Positions 34,742-42,985 of a DNA stretch of 64,000 nt are shown piece by piece; position 1 is the first letter of the stretch; the number at the start of each line of letters is the position of its first letter. The translations under genes and the position numbers were made by a program. Origin of the DNA: Sporobacter sp942492735 (GTDB taxonomy: Bacteria; Bacillota; Clostridia; Oscillospirales; Oscillospiraceae); assembly GCA_942492735.1 (NCBI GenBank), contig OW818648.1, forward strand, positions 3,658,001 through 3,722,000, written 5' to 3'. The notes under the pieces were generated by a model. The model was given only the letters and a program-made list of their open reading frames with translations. It was not told where the DNA came from and made no database searches.

Positions 34742-36287
34742 TACAACACTCCGAGATGGGGCACAGACGGAAGGCGTCTCGTTTTCGGTCTCCGACAAAC
34801 TGGCTATTGTAAAAACGCTGGATGAATTTGGTGTCCGATATATTGAAGCCGGGAACCCGGGTTCAAACCCCAAAGACATGGAATTTTTCAAGTCTACCGC
34901 TGAGCTCCATCTTAAAAACGCAAAGCTCGTGGCATTTGGAAGCACGAAGCGCAAAAACATCCTCATCGAAGACGACAGCAATGTGATGTCTCTCCTGCAA
35001 GCGAATACGGATTGCGTCGCAATTTTCGGGAAATCGTGGGACCTGCACGCAACGGAGATCCTGAACACAACGCTAGATGAAAATCTGAACTGCGTCCGTG
35101 AAACAGTGCGTTTTTTCAAAATCAATGGCAAAGAGGTTATCTTTGACGCGGAGCACTTTTTTGACGGCTACCGCCACAATTCCGCGTACGCCATGCAAGT
35201 TTTAGCTGCCGCAGTTGACGGCGGGGCGGATGCGCTTGTCCTGTGCGACACCAACGGCGGAACGCTCCCGATGCAGGTTTATGAAATTGTAAAAACCGTC
35301 TGCGGAAAATTCCCAGACATGCGCGTCGGCATCCACTGCCATAACGACGCAGGCTGTGCCGTGGCGAATTCGATGATGGCTGTCGAGGCGGGCGCCTGCC
35401 ACGTGCAGGGCACCTTCATGGGCATCGGTGAGCGCTGCGGCAATGCGGACCTCTCCATCATCATTCCGAATTTACAGCTCAAGGGCGGTTATTGCTGCAT
35501 CGCCGGCAATCTCGAAACACTTTCTGAAACGGAAATCAGAATTGCAGAGATTGCCAACATGACGGTGCCGAACAACAAGCCATACGTCGGAGAAAGCGCT
35601 TTTGCGCACAAGGGTGGTATGCATATTGACGGTGTTGATAAGCTGTCCCGTTCGTTTGAGCATATTGATCCCTCTCTCGTCGGCAACAGCCGGAAATTCC
35701 TGCTCTCGGAAGTATCAGGCAAAAAGGCGGTTCTTTTAAAGATAAGGGATTTTGCGCCGGAATTGACGAAGGACAGTCCGGAGACGACCGCGATTCTTGA
35801 ACGGCTCAAAGAGCTAGAGCACGAGGGGTATCAGTTTGAGGCGGCGGATGCAAGCTTTGAACTGATGGTGAAAAAGGTCATCGGGACATTCAAGCCGCAC
35901 TTTGACCTCAACATGTATAAGGCCACCAGCGAATCACCCGCTCCCGTCGGCGAGCTGAATTCGTTCGCCATGATAAAAATCAATGTCGACGGCAATGCCG
36001 AAACGACAGCTTCCCCGGGGAACGGCCCCGTCAACGCGCTTGACCTTGCTTTGCGCAAAGCGCTGTGCATCTTCTACCCCGTATTATCGACTGTCCATTT
36101 GATCGATTATAAGGTACGTGTACTGGAGACCGGAAATGCCACAGGATCAGGCGTCCGCGTTTTAATTGAATCGACAGACGGACATCGCAAGTGGAACACC
36201 GTTGGCGTGTCCACGGATATCATCGGCGCAAGCTTCGCCGCGCTCGTTGATTCACTGGAATACAAATTATGCTTGGAGGAAGTCTAA
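34719..36287 (+). CDS. cimA: (R)-citramalate synthase-type enzyme
   Basis: A second LeuA-superfamily synthase: MFDTTLRDGAQTEGVSFSV, HCHNDAGCAVANS, and a C-terminal allosteric domain; 522 residues. The sequence type (DGAQTEGVSFSVSDKL, YIEAGNPGSNPKD) is that of the CimA clade that condenses pyruvate and acetyl-CoA to citramalate, feeding isoleucine without threonine. The start is GTG 34719, nine bases after AAAGGAG and inside the end of leuA; the in-frame ATG at 34686 lies upstream of that site. The next gene, leuC, starts immediately after its stop. Confidence 0.85.
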   Translation: MRKLEMFDTTLRDGAQTEGVSFSVSDKLAIVKTLDEFGVRYIEAGNPGSNPKDMEFFKSTAELHLKNAKLVAFGSTKRKNILIEDDSNVMSLLQANTDCVAIFGKSWDLHATEILNTTLDENLNCVRETVRFFKINGKEVIFDAEHFFDGYRHNSAYAMQVLAAAVDGGADALVLCDTNGGTLPMQVYEIVKTVCGKFPDMRVGIHCHNDAGCAVANSMMAVEAGACHVQGTFMGIGERCGNADLSIIIPNLQLKGGYCCIAGNLETLSETEIRIAEIANMTVPNNKPYVGESAFAHKGGMHIDGVDKLSRSFEHIDPSLVGNSRKFLLSEVSGKKAVLLKIRDFAPELTKDSPETTAILERLKELEHEGYQFEAADASFELMVKKVIGTFKPHFDLNMYKATSESPAPVGELNSFAMIKINVDGNAETTASPGNGPVNALDLALRKALCIFYPVLSTVHLIDYKVRVLETGNATGSGVRVLIESTDGHRKWNTVGVSTDIIGASFAALVDSLEYKLCLEEV

Positions 36288-37541
36288 ATGGGAATGACAA
36301 TGAGTCAAAAGATACTGGCGGCCCACGCAGGGCAGAAAAGCGTGACGGCTGGGCAGATCATTATGGCAGACCTTGATCTGGTGCTCGGCAACGATATCAC
36401 GACGCCGGTCGCGATCAACGAATTCAACAAGGCCGGGTGCGACTGCGTCTACGATAAAAACAAGGTTGTATTCGTTATGGACCACTTCGTGCCGAACAAG
36501 GATATCAAAGCCGCGGAGCAGTCCAAGCAGATCAGGGAATTTGCTTGGGATAAGGGTGTCGTCAACTTCTTTGACGTTGGCGAAATGGGTGTTGAGCACG
36601 CGCTGCTGCCTGAAAAAGGCATGGTCATATGCGGCGATCTCGTTATCGGCGCGGACAGCCACACCTGCACCTACGGCGCGCTCGGCGCGTTTTCTACGGG
36701 TGTCGGCTCGACCGACATGGCAGCAGGCATGGCCACCGGCAAAGCTTGGTTAAAGGTGCCGTCTGCCATAAAGTTCAATCTCACGGGCAAGCTTTCAAAA
36801 AATGTCTGGGGCAAAGATGTCATACTCCACATCCTCGGGCTCATCGGTGTCGACGGTGCACTGTATAAATCAATGGAATTCTCCGGCGACGGTGTCAAGA
36901 ATCTCACAATGAGTGACCGCCTCTGTATCTGCAACATGGCCATCGAAGGCGGCGCGAAAAACGGTATTTTCCCGGTTGATGAGCAAACGCTCGAATTTGT
37001 CAGTGCGCGTACGAGCCGCAAGCCGGTTGTTTATGCTGCCGATGCTGATGCGGAATATGATCAGGTGATTAATATTGACTTATCAAAAATCAAGCAGACC
37101 GTCGCCTTCCCGCATCTGCCGGAGAATGCGAAAACCTTTGACGAGATTCCGGATATCCGCATTGATCAAGTCGTCATCGGCTCCTGCACAAACGGCAGAC
37201 TGGAGGATCTCGTCATCGCAGCTGAGATATTAAAGGGTAAAAAAGTCGCCAAGCATGTCCGAACCATCGTTATACCGGCGACACAGAAGATCTATCTTGA
37301 TGCCATGGACCTGGGTCTGCTCAAGATATTTATAAATTCCGGCTGCATTGTGTCCACTCCGACCTGCGGGCCGTGCCTCGGCGGACATATGGGCATCCTC
37401 GCCAAAGGTGAACGCTGCGTCGCGACGACGAACCGCAATTTCGTCGGGCGGATGGGTCATCCCGAGAGCGAAGTCTATCTCGCGAGTCCGGCAGTAGCGG
37501 CAGCCTCGGCAATTGCGGGCAAAATTGCCCCTGCAGAATAG
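36288..37541 (+). CDS. leuC: 3-isopropylmalate dehydratase large subunit
   Basis: Aconitase-family 4Fe-4S enzyme isomerising isopropylmalate (and citramalate/methylmalate). Cluster ligands are in SCTNGRLEDL and CGPCLGGHMG; ADSHTCTYGALGAFSTGVGS is also typical. 417 residues, the short two-subunit form. ATG directly follows the cimA stop (TAAATG), with GGAGG inside the end of cimA. The stop codon begins a covarying hairpin. Confidence 0.94.
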   Translation: MGMTMSQKILAAHAGQKSVTAGQIIMADLDLVLGNDITTPVAINEFNKAGCDCVYDKNKVVFVMDHFVPNKDIKAAEQSKQIREFAWDKGVVNFFDVGEMGVEHALLPEKGMVICGDLVIGADSHTCTYGALGAFSTGVGSTDMAAGMATGKAWLKVPSAIKFNLTGKLSKNVWGKDVILHILGLIGVDGALYKSMEFSGDGVKNLTMSDRLCICNMAIEGGAKNGIFPVDEQTLEFVSARTSRKPVVYAADADAEYDQVINIDLSKIKQTVAFPHLPENAKTFDEIPDIRIDQVVIGSCTNGRLEDLVIAAEILKGKKVAKHVRTIVIPATQKIYLDAMDLGLLKIFINSGCIVSTPTCGPCLGGHMGILAKGERCVATTNRNFVGRMGHPESEVYLASPAVAAASAIAGKIAPAE

Positions 37542-37663
37542 TGTGAAAGCGAGCTTTCACACTTCTAAAAATTGACTCATCCTTTATAAGGAGTCAACGT
37601 CTGTTTACTTCGTAAACCGTCAATTTTCCAAAAATGTGTCGCCGCTTTGCGGCGAAATGGAGG
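37541..37663 (+). other. structured leuC-leuD spacer, copy A of the TGTGAA hairpin element
   Basis: Starts on the leuC stop: GTGTGAAAGC-GA-GCTTTCACAC. Next, AAAATTGAC is closed by GTCAATTTT and encloses TTGACT...AGTCAA and GTTTAC-TTC-GTAAAC. Last, GTCGCCGC-TTT-GCGGCG directly abuts AATGGAGG, the leuD ribosome-binding site. The same layout recurs at 38149 and, reduced, at 42212. Confidence 0.7.
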
Positions 37664-37671
37664 ATATAATT

Positions 37672-38154
37672 ATGATACTCAAAGGCGACGTCATCCGGTA
37701 CGGCGACAATGTCGATACGGATGTTATTATCCCGGCACGGTACCTCAACACGTCAAGTGCCAAAGAGCTGGCCGCCCATTGTATGGAAGATATCGACGCA
37801 ACATTTGTCAGCCGCGTTAAAAAAGGCGACATCATCGCCGCCGGCAGCAACTTCGGCTGCGGCTCCTCACGCGAACACGCGCCCTTGGCCATCAAGGAAT
37901 CCGGCGTCGGCGCTGTGGTTGCAAAGAGCTTTGCGCGTATTTTTTACAGAAACGCCATTAATATCGGGCTGCCGATCATTGAGACTGACGCCGATATCAC
38001 CGAAGGCGATCAAGTGGAGATCGATTTTGACAAGGGCGAGCTCAACAACCTGACAAAAAACATCGTGACGAAATTTGCGCCCTTCCCGCCGTTCCTACAG
38101 AACATTATCGCCTCCGGCGGACTCCTCAATTCGATCAATAAGGAGTCAGTGTGA
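37672..38154 (+). CDS. leuD: 3-isopropylmalate dehydratase small subunit
   Basis: 160 residues, swivelling domain partner of LeuC. GDNVDTDVIIPARYL and NFGCGSSREHAP are diagnostic. I use ATG 37672 because GGAGG lies eight bases upstream; the longer in-frame start at 37636 lies inside the spacer hairpins. The TGA stop lies within the next hairpin. Confidence 0.95.
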   Translation: MILKGDVIRYGDNVDTDVIIPARYLNTSSAKELAAHCMEDIDATFVSRVKKGDIIAAGSNFGCGSSREHAPLAIKESGVGAVVAKSFARIFYRNAINIGLPIIETDADITEGDQVEIDFDKGELNNLTKNIVTKFAPFPPFLQNIIASGGLLNSINKESV

Positions 38155-38260
38155 AGATGAATCTTCACACGCGGTAGAAATTTATAAGGCCGCCAATATG
38201 GCGGCGTCCATATAAATTTTTCCTGTAGATTTGAAACGCTGCTACGCAGCGGAATGGAGA
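38149..38260 (+). other. structured leuD-leuB spacer, copy B of the TGTGAA hairpin element
   Basis: GTGTGAAGAT-GA-ATCTTCACAC overlaps the leuD stop. AAATTTATA is then closed by TATAAATTT around GCCGCC-AATAT-GGCGGC, and CGCTGC-TAC-GCAGCG abuts GAATGGAG, the leuB ribosome-binding site. Stem sequences differ from copy A, but pairing is preserved. Confidence 0.7.
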
Positions 38261-38265
38261 TTTAA

Positions 38266-39339
38266 ATGAACTACAATATTGCAGTTATTGAAGGTGACGG
38301 CATCGGACCTGAGGTCGTCCATGCCGCCATGGAGGTACTGAATGTTATCGGTAAAAAATACAAGACGACCTTCGTCTTTAAGAAAGTGCGCGCCGGTGGA
38401 AATGCGATCGACGCGACAGGCATGCCGCTGCCACAGGACACCATAAAAACGTGTCTCGAAAGCAACAGCGTTCTCTTAGGCGCCGTCGGTGGTCCAAAGT
38501 GGGATCTTCTGCCCGGACATCTCCGCCCCGAAAAAGCACTGCTCGGCATTCGTAAGGAGCTCGGCCTGTATGCTAACATCCGCCCTGCCAGGCTCCTTCC
38601 CGAGTTAAGGGATGCATGCCCTCTGAAAAAAGAAGTGGCTGATGCCGGGTTTGACATGGTCATGATCCGCGAGCTCACCGGCGGTATGTACTTCGGCGAG
38701 AGCGGCCGGCGTGACGGCAAATACGGCCCCGAGGCCTTTGACACCGAGTGTTACAGCGAGATGGAAGTGGAGCGCATCGGCATCATAGCGTTTGAGCTGG
38801 CTATGACGCGCGGCAAGGAGCTCATCAGCATCGACAAGGCCAATGTCTTGGAGAGCTCCCGCTTATGGCGCGAGGTCATGCATCGGCTCGCAGCCAAGTA
38901 CCCCGACGTCCAGCTCAGCGATATGCTCGTCGATAACGCGGCGATGCAGCTCGTCAGAAATCCAAAACAGTTCGACGTCGCTGTAACGAGCAACATGTTC
39001 GGTGATATACTCACCGATGAAGCCTCTCAAATTACTGGTTCCATCGGCCTGCTGCCCTCAGCATCTCTGGGTGAGACGAAGCGCGGCATGTACGAGCCAA
39101 TCCACGGCTCAGCTCCCGACATTGCCGGACAGGACAAAGCCAACCCTATCGCGACGATTTTGTCGACAGCCATGATGATGCGGCTGTCCTTCAATCAGGA
39201 GGAAGCGGCACAGAATATCGAAGACGCCGTCTCCCGCGTCCTAGCCAAGGGCCTCCGGACAGCCGATATCGCTCTGCCTGGCGAGGCTGTGCTCTCCTGC
39301 AGCACAATGACAAAAGCGATTCTGGACGAACTGAAATAA
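38266..39339 (+). CDS. leuB: 3-isopropylmalate dehydrogenase
   Basis: NAD+-dependent oxidative decarboxylation to 2-ketoisocaproate; the paralogous step for methylmalate may also be done by it. N-terminal VIEGDGIGPEVV; YEPIHGSAPDIAGQDKANP near residue 280 is the IMDH signature. 357 residues, normal. GGAG upstream. Last gene of the cluster before a terminator; no ilvE transaminase is present. Confidence 0.95.
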   Translation: MNYNIAVIEGDGIGPEVVHAAMEVLNVIGKKYKTTFVFKKVRAGGNAIDATGMPLPQDTIKTCLESNSVLLGAVGGPKWDLLPGHLRPEKALLGIRKELGLYANIRPARLLPELRDACPLKKEVADAGFDMVMIRELTGGMYFGESGRRDGKYGPEAFDTECYSEMEVERIGIIAFELAMTRGKELISIDKANVLESSRLWREVMHRLAAKYPDVQLSDMLVDNAAMQLVRNPKQFDVAVTSNMFGDILTDEASQITGSIGLLPSASLGETKRGMYEPIHGSAPDIAGQDKANPIATILSTAMMMRLSFNQEEAAQNIEDAVSRVLAKGLRTADIALPGEAVLSCSTMTKAILDELK

Positions 39340-39344
39340 ATTAA

Positions 39345-39396
39345 CTGGCTGCCTTAACAAGGTCTATCCGACCTCACTAAGGCAGCCAATTTCTTA
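39345..39396 (+). terminator. terminator of the ilv-leu cluster
   Basis: GGCTGCCTTA pairs with TAAGGCAGCC, enclosing GGTC/GACC; AATTTCTT follows. A branch-free ~14-bp stem located just after leuB. Confidence 0.75.
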
Positions 39397-39625
39397 ACAC
39401 AGACGTTTGGCTTTTTTCAAGACGTCGTTAAGGGTCTCCATATAACCCTATAGCTATTACGACAATATAAGGTTATGTGGTTAGATACAACGCTGAGGAT
39501 CTTTCTAGTTAAAAAGCCTTCCCCTCGAGGGCAATGTCATCAACTTATTATGGTGCAATATTCCAATATGGCTATAACGTTAGCTCAGGTATTTATACAG
39601 CTTGTTTGAGCCAACCCTATGGTTG

Positions 39626-39695
39626 ACTGGCGAACACAGTTCGCCCCTACGACGATTGTACGGTTTTTGCGTAGGGGCGATCTGTGATCGCCAGT
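39626..39695. repeat. two-arm GTAGGGGCGA palindromic element
   Basis: ACTGGCGAACACAGTTCGCC followed by CCTAC is inverted 20 bases later with only two differences. Those two differences are compensatory within each arm (GGCGAAC-ACA-GTTCGCC versus GGCGATC-TGT-GATCGCC), so each arm keeps its own hairpin. The same two-arm element is at 58338-58467. Confidence 0.8.
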
Positions 39696-39785
39696 CGTTA
39701 TGTCGTCTTCGCAAAGGAATAATACTCAATTCCTTCGCTGAGCTAGCGTAATTGCCATATATTCCAATCGCTTTAAACCTCGGAT

Positions 39786-39934
39786 GTAGGGCGCGGCATC
39801 CTTGACGCGCCGCTCTTGTTGGCGCGACTGACAATTACATCCGATTGAAGAGAACAACCACAGCGTAAGTCCCGCCCGCGGATAGCACCTGCGGCGCAGA
39901 CCAGGGATGGCGCGTCAAGGATGCCGCGCCCTAC
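39786..39934. mobile_element. MITE-like element, 149 bp with perfect 26-bp inverted ends
   Basis: The left end begins GTAGGGCGCGGCATCC (39786-39811) and is repeated exactly inverted at 39909-39934. The interior has no reading frame. The end motif GTAGGG/CCCTAC ties it to the other modules. No transposase is present in the window, so any movement would need a source in trans. Confidence 0.65.
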
Positions 39935-39963
39935 GTTGATAAAAGAAACGCATATGTGCAAAA

Positions 39964-40779
39964 TTACAGACAGTTGTCGTCGAGGCTGCGTTCCAACAAA
40001 ACGGTGATCTCCTCTAGGTAATTTACTGCTGCCGATTCCGCTTTTTCACGCCGATTAATGGTGCTTGTAGGCTGTTGTCTTAATATTCTATAAAGCCCGA
40101 TCTCCGCCTTGAGCGCTTTGATACAGCTGCAGGCGTCATACACAGGCACGGTTTTGATCAGCTGCGGCATATACTCCGGCGCGATACTTTCAAGACGGCG
40201 GACACCTCTGGGCTGCCCGCCGTTTTTGACGTGCAGGAGCGGTCCGATGACCGTTGTGCGTAGAAATGAGATGGCGTCGAGCGCTTCAAACAGCTCGCCT
40301 CTGCCGATTTTTAACGCCGTATAATGCACCCAGACCCAGAACCTGTCCTCTAGCCACTGCGGATCAAGTGTCGAGTGAATAGGGTCAATGTTTCGATAAT
40401 TTGCCGTCAGGCAACCGTCTCTGTCATAAATGATGGCTGAGCCGTCAAACCTGTGTCCCGCCTTATCATAAGAGATAAAATTAAAATCCACATGCAGGAG
40501 CGGCGCATCATAAAGACAAATCAGCAGATCCGGTACGCCGATATGGTCTCCCGAAAAAGCCGACAGCAGATTGCCCAGCTTTGCGGCAATCGTTTGCCTC
40601 TCGTCGAGCATCTGCCCGAAGCTCTCGGGTTCAATGGCGAGCATGAAGTCCAGGTCCGAGTATTCGTCCATATTGCCTGTTGTGTATGAGCCGCATAAGG
40701 CAATCGCGCATATTCTTGAATCCTGTTTTAGAATGTTAACAGCTCTGCCGATGAATTCCTGATGGTTCATTGGTATCAT
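39964..40779 (-). CDS. nucleotidyltransferase-domain protein
   Basis: 271 residues. The N-terminal Pol-beta-type motif GSYTTGNMDEYSDLDF (~residues 30-45) has the GS...DxD pattern of MNT/aminoglycoside-adenylyltransferase-like enzymes; the remainder is helical, as in ANT(6)/LinB-like proteins. Probable transfer of a nucleotide to a small molecule or protein, substrate unknown. GAGGT precedes ATG 40779. Flanked by repeats on its 3' side; no antitoxin-like HEPN partner is adjacent, so a toxin-antitoxin role is not supported. Confidence 0.7.
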   Translation of the reverse strand: MIPMNHQEFIGRAVNILKQDSRICAIALCGSYTTGNMDEYSDLDFMLAIEPESFGQMLDERQTIAAKLGNLLSAFSGDHIGVPDLLICLYDAPLLHVDFNFISYDKAGHRFDGSAIIYDRDGCLTANYRNIDPIHSTLDPQWLEDRFWVWVHYTALKIGRGELFEALDAISFLRTTVIGPLLHVKNGGQPRGVRRLESIAPEYMPQLIKTVPVYDACSCIKALKAEIGLYRILRQQPTSTINRREKAESAAVNYLEEITVLLERSLDDNCL

Positions 40780-41196
40780 AGAGGTACCTCACAGTCAAAA
40801 TAGTATCCGCCATTTTACACATTATACCATATTAATAAATTTTTCGAAGAGTTTTTTATTGTGAATGAAATTAATCGGCATAATGATAATAATCATCATA
40901 TCATGGTCGATGTTTCTTCGCCTTTGCAGAACGAACTCACTACAATTTTGTGCATTTGTTATAATTGTATAGATTTTTCTCAAATTTTTATGTTAATTTT
41001 CACTAGTTTTTACTACTCACTATCGATATTATAGGTATGGACCATATTACAGCATAACACCTTGTTCCTCTGTTTTTTTACGTTCTCATTTATATAGCTG
41101 TCCGAGCCTCAGGCGACTGACGTTCGGGCAGCATTATTATGTTCTATATCCAAGCCGAATCCGGCAGGTGCAGCGATCATCAACATAAAATAGTTC
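40780..41196. other. divergent spacer with a Fur-type box and an extended -10
   Basis: TGATAAT-A-ATCATCA at 40884-40898 matches the 7-1-7 Fur-family box with one mismatch. TGTTATAAT (40957-40965, plus) is an extended -10 with a poor -35. GCTGTCCGA...TCGGGCAGC (about 41098-41133) can form a hairpin without a T run. No reading frame with a ribosome-binding site was found. Confidence 0.4.
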
Positions 41197-41197
41197 T

Positions 41198-41221
41198 AAC
41201 ATGACACAAGGATGTCGTGTT
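41198..41221. promoter_or_regulatory. candidate WYL-regulator operator, site 1
   Basis: AACATGACA-N6-TGTCGTGTT, 22 bases before the regulator's ATG. One mismatch between the arms. Same arms and same six-base spacing as site 2 at 42147-42170. Confidence 0.6.
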
Positions 41222-41242
41222 ATGATGGATGAGGGTGATACA

Positions 41243-42160
41243 ATGAAAATCGACAGACTCCTAGGCATCATCACGACGCTGCTGCAAAAGGGAAAGGCGA
41301 CGGCGCCATATCTCGCCGAAAAATTCGAGGTATCCCGACGAACGATACTTCGGGATTTAGACGATATCTGTAAGGCCGGCATCCCGATTATCACGACGCA
41401 GGGCGGTGACGGCGGCATTTCCATTGCCGAAGGGTACAAGCTCGATAAAAGCGTTTTGACGACCGACGAGCTGCAAAGCATCCTCGCGGGTCTCCGGAGC
41501 ATCGCGAGCATTGAGAAACCGGTGAATATCGAACGGCTTATTCAGAAGCTCTCGCCGGATGACGGCGCGATCGTATCCCTGCGCGACAGCATCGTGATTG
41601 ATCTCGCCTCGCACTACAAAAACGACTTATCTGAGAAAATCGGTCTCATTAAAGACGCCATCGGCGCTCGGCGTATGATCGAATTCGATTATTACTACAG
41701 CAAGGGTACCTCGCAACGGATGATCGAGCCGTATTTCATCGCTTTTAAATGGTCAAGCTGGTATGTGTTCGGCTTTTGCAAGGATCGGCAGGATTTCAGG
41801 GTTTTCAAACTGAACAGATTATGGGCGCTGAAAAAAACTGAGATATGCTTTACGATACGCGAGATACCGGCCCAGCGGCTTGAACTCGGCGGCGATCTTA
41901 CCGATGATTTTGAGGTCACGCTGCTATTTGACCCCAGCGTCCGGTACAGGCTGATTGAGGATTTCGGCTTTAGATCGTTTACCGAAACCGATAATGGAAT
42001 GCTGCTGTTTCATGTCGGATACACAAATAGGGATTACATCGTCAGCTGGATTCTTGCGTTCGGCGACAAAGTTAAGATACTCCACCCGCCAGAGCTTGCC
42101 AAGAATATGAAACAGATTGCAAAAAATATTTATAACTGTTATAACGAACACGACATATAG
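41243..42160 (+). CDS. YafY/DeoR-type transcriptional regulator with WYL domain
   Basis: 305 residues from ATG 41243 (GAGGGTG upstream). Winged HTH at residues ~5-60 (APYLAEKFEVSRRTILRDLD), WYL domain at ~135-215, and a WCX C-terminal extension. WYL domains sense small ligands or nucleic acid ends. Two near-identical palindromes flank the gene: one before it and one on its stop codon ahead of the flavin reductase gene, so it probably regulates itself and that neighbour. Confidence 0.85.
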   Translation: MKIDRLLGIITTLLQKGKATAPYLAEKFEVSRRTILRDLDDICKAGIPIITTQGGDGGISIAEGYKLDKSVLTTDELQSILAGLRSIASIEKPVNIERLIQKLSPDDGAIVSLRDSIVIDLASHYKNDLSEKIGLIKDAIGARRMIEFDYYYSKGTSQRMIEPYFIAFKWSSWYVFGFCKDRQDFRVFKLNRLWALKKTEICFTIREIPAQRLELGGDLTDDFEVTLLFDPSVRYRLIEDFGFRSFTETDNGMLLFHVGYTNRDYIVSWILAFGDKVKILHPPELAKNMKQIAKNIYNCYNEHDI

Positions 42161-42170
42161 CTGTCGTGTT
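42147..42170. promoter_or_regulatory. candidate WYL-regulator operator, site 2
   Basis: AACACGACA-N6-TGTCGTGTT: perfect 9-bp arms. Spans the stop codon of the regulator gene and lies ~105 bases before the flavin reductase start. It could alternatively be a transcript hairpin, but the shared architecture with site 1 argues for protein binding. Confidence 0.6.
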
Positions 42171-42211
42171 TAAGGCTATATACTGATACCAATTTCTTCA
42201 TAAGAGGAGAA

Positions 42212-42262
42212 GTGTGAATGCAAGCATTCACAAGTAATTTTTGTCGCTGCTTTGCATCTGAA
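42212..42262 (+). other. TGTGAA hairpin element, copy C
   Basis: GTGTGAATGC-AA-GCATTCACA, then GTCGCTGCTTTGCATCTGAA directly before TAGGAGA, the ribosome-binding site of the flavin reductase gene. Same order of parts as copies A and B, with a shortened middle and a degraded second hairpin. Confidence 0.6.
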
Positions 42263-42274
42263 TAGGAGAATTTT

Positions 42275-42922
42275 ATGAAAATCGAAATTGGTGAAACGAG
42301 ACCAGCGCATTTTAAAGAGTACTGGCCTTCGCAGTACGAGCTTTTCTCACACTTCGAATTTGCCGCGGGGATTCCCAAAATGCTATTTGCTATCGCGACG
42401 GTCAAAGAAAACGGCAAGCCGAATATCTGTTTATCCAGCTGGAGTACTTTTTCCGGAAACGGCTGCGCCTACTATGCTGTCCTCGGCGGCGTGAGCAAGC
42501 GCAATCACACATATGACAATATCATGCGGACTGGCGAATTCACCGTAAATTTCCTGAGCAGGGACTATTACGACGCACTTGCGAAAACAATTCAGAGCAA
42601 TGATATTGATGACGATGAATTTATGGCGGGCGGCTTTACACCTGAGGCATCAAAAGCAATCTCCGCGCCGCGTATCAAAGAGGCCTTCCTGAGTCTTGAA
42701 TGCACTCTGGAAAAGATTGATGAATTACCGGATGGATCGCTCTTACTCATTATCGGCAAGGTGCGCCTTATCGCCATGCAGGAGGAATACACCGGTAACT
42801 TCGACGCCAAGTACGGTGAAAACGGCTTTATGTTTCATATCCACAGCCCAATCGATCTGCACACCGGCGAGGGCAACAACGGCGGCGTTACCGTCTGCAA
42901 TGATATCAGAATCGTCTATTAG
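42275..42922 (+). CDS. flavin reductase-like FMN-binding protein
   Basis: 215 residues, split-barrel flavin reductase family: IATVKENGKPNICLSSWSTFSG near residues 35-60 and GEFTVNFLS near 95 are typical FMN-contacting strands. Likely reduces or carries FMN in the cytosol; partner unknown. It has an AGGAG site seven bases before ATG. Probably controlled by the WYL regulator upstream (inference from the shared palindromes). Confidence 0.8.
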   Translation: MKIEIGETRPAHFKEYWPSQYELFSHFEFAAGIPKMLFAIATVKENGKPNICLSSWSTFSGNGCAYYAVLGGVSKRNHTYDNIMRTGEFTVNFLSRDYYDALAKTIQSNDIDDDEFMAGGFTPEASKAISAPRIKEAFLSLECTLEKIDELPDGSLLLIIGKVRLIAMQEEYTGNFDAKYGENGFMFHIHSPIDLHTGEGNNGGVTVCNDIRIVY

Positions 42923-42985
42923 GGCGTAGAATTCGCAGAACAGAGGAATAATAAAGATACCGCTGAATGTCAGTGGGAAAGGGGT

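Larger units (their letters stand above)
39397..39963. other. 567-bp non-coding region built of palindromic elements
   Basis: No supported gene. It contains degenerate inverted sequence (ATAACCC.. and ..GGTTATG around 39440-39475). A large imperfect inverted repeat follows (ATATGGC...TAGCTCAG near 39569-39592 against CTGAGCTAGCG...GCCATAT near 39740-39762) that surrounds the two-arm GTAGGG element. A separate 149-bp element with perfect ends lies at 39786-39934. Confidence 0.6.

Noticed and set aside
39964..40779. Nucleotidyltransferase as part of an MNT-HEPN toxin-antitoxin pair
   Set aside because: No HEPN-domain gene is adjacent; the protein is longer than MNT antitoxins.
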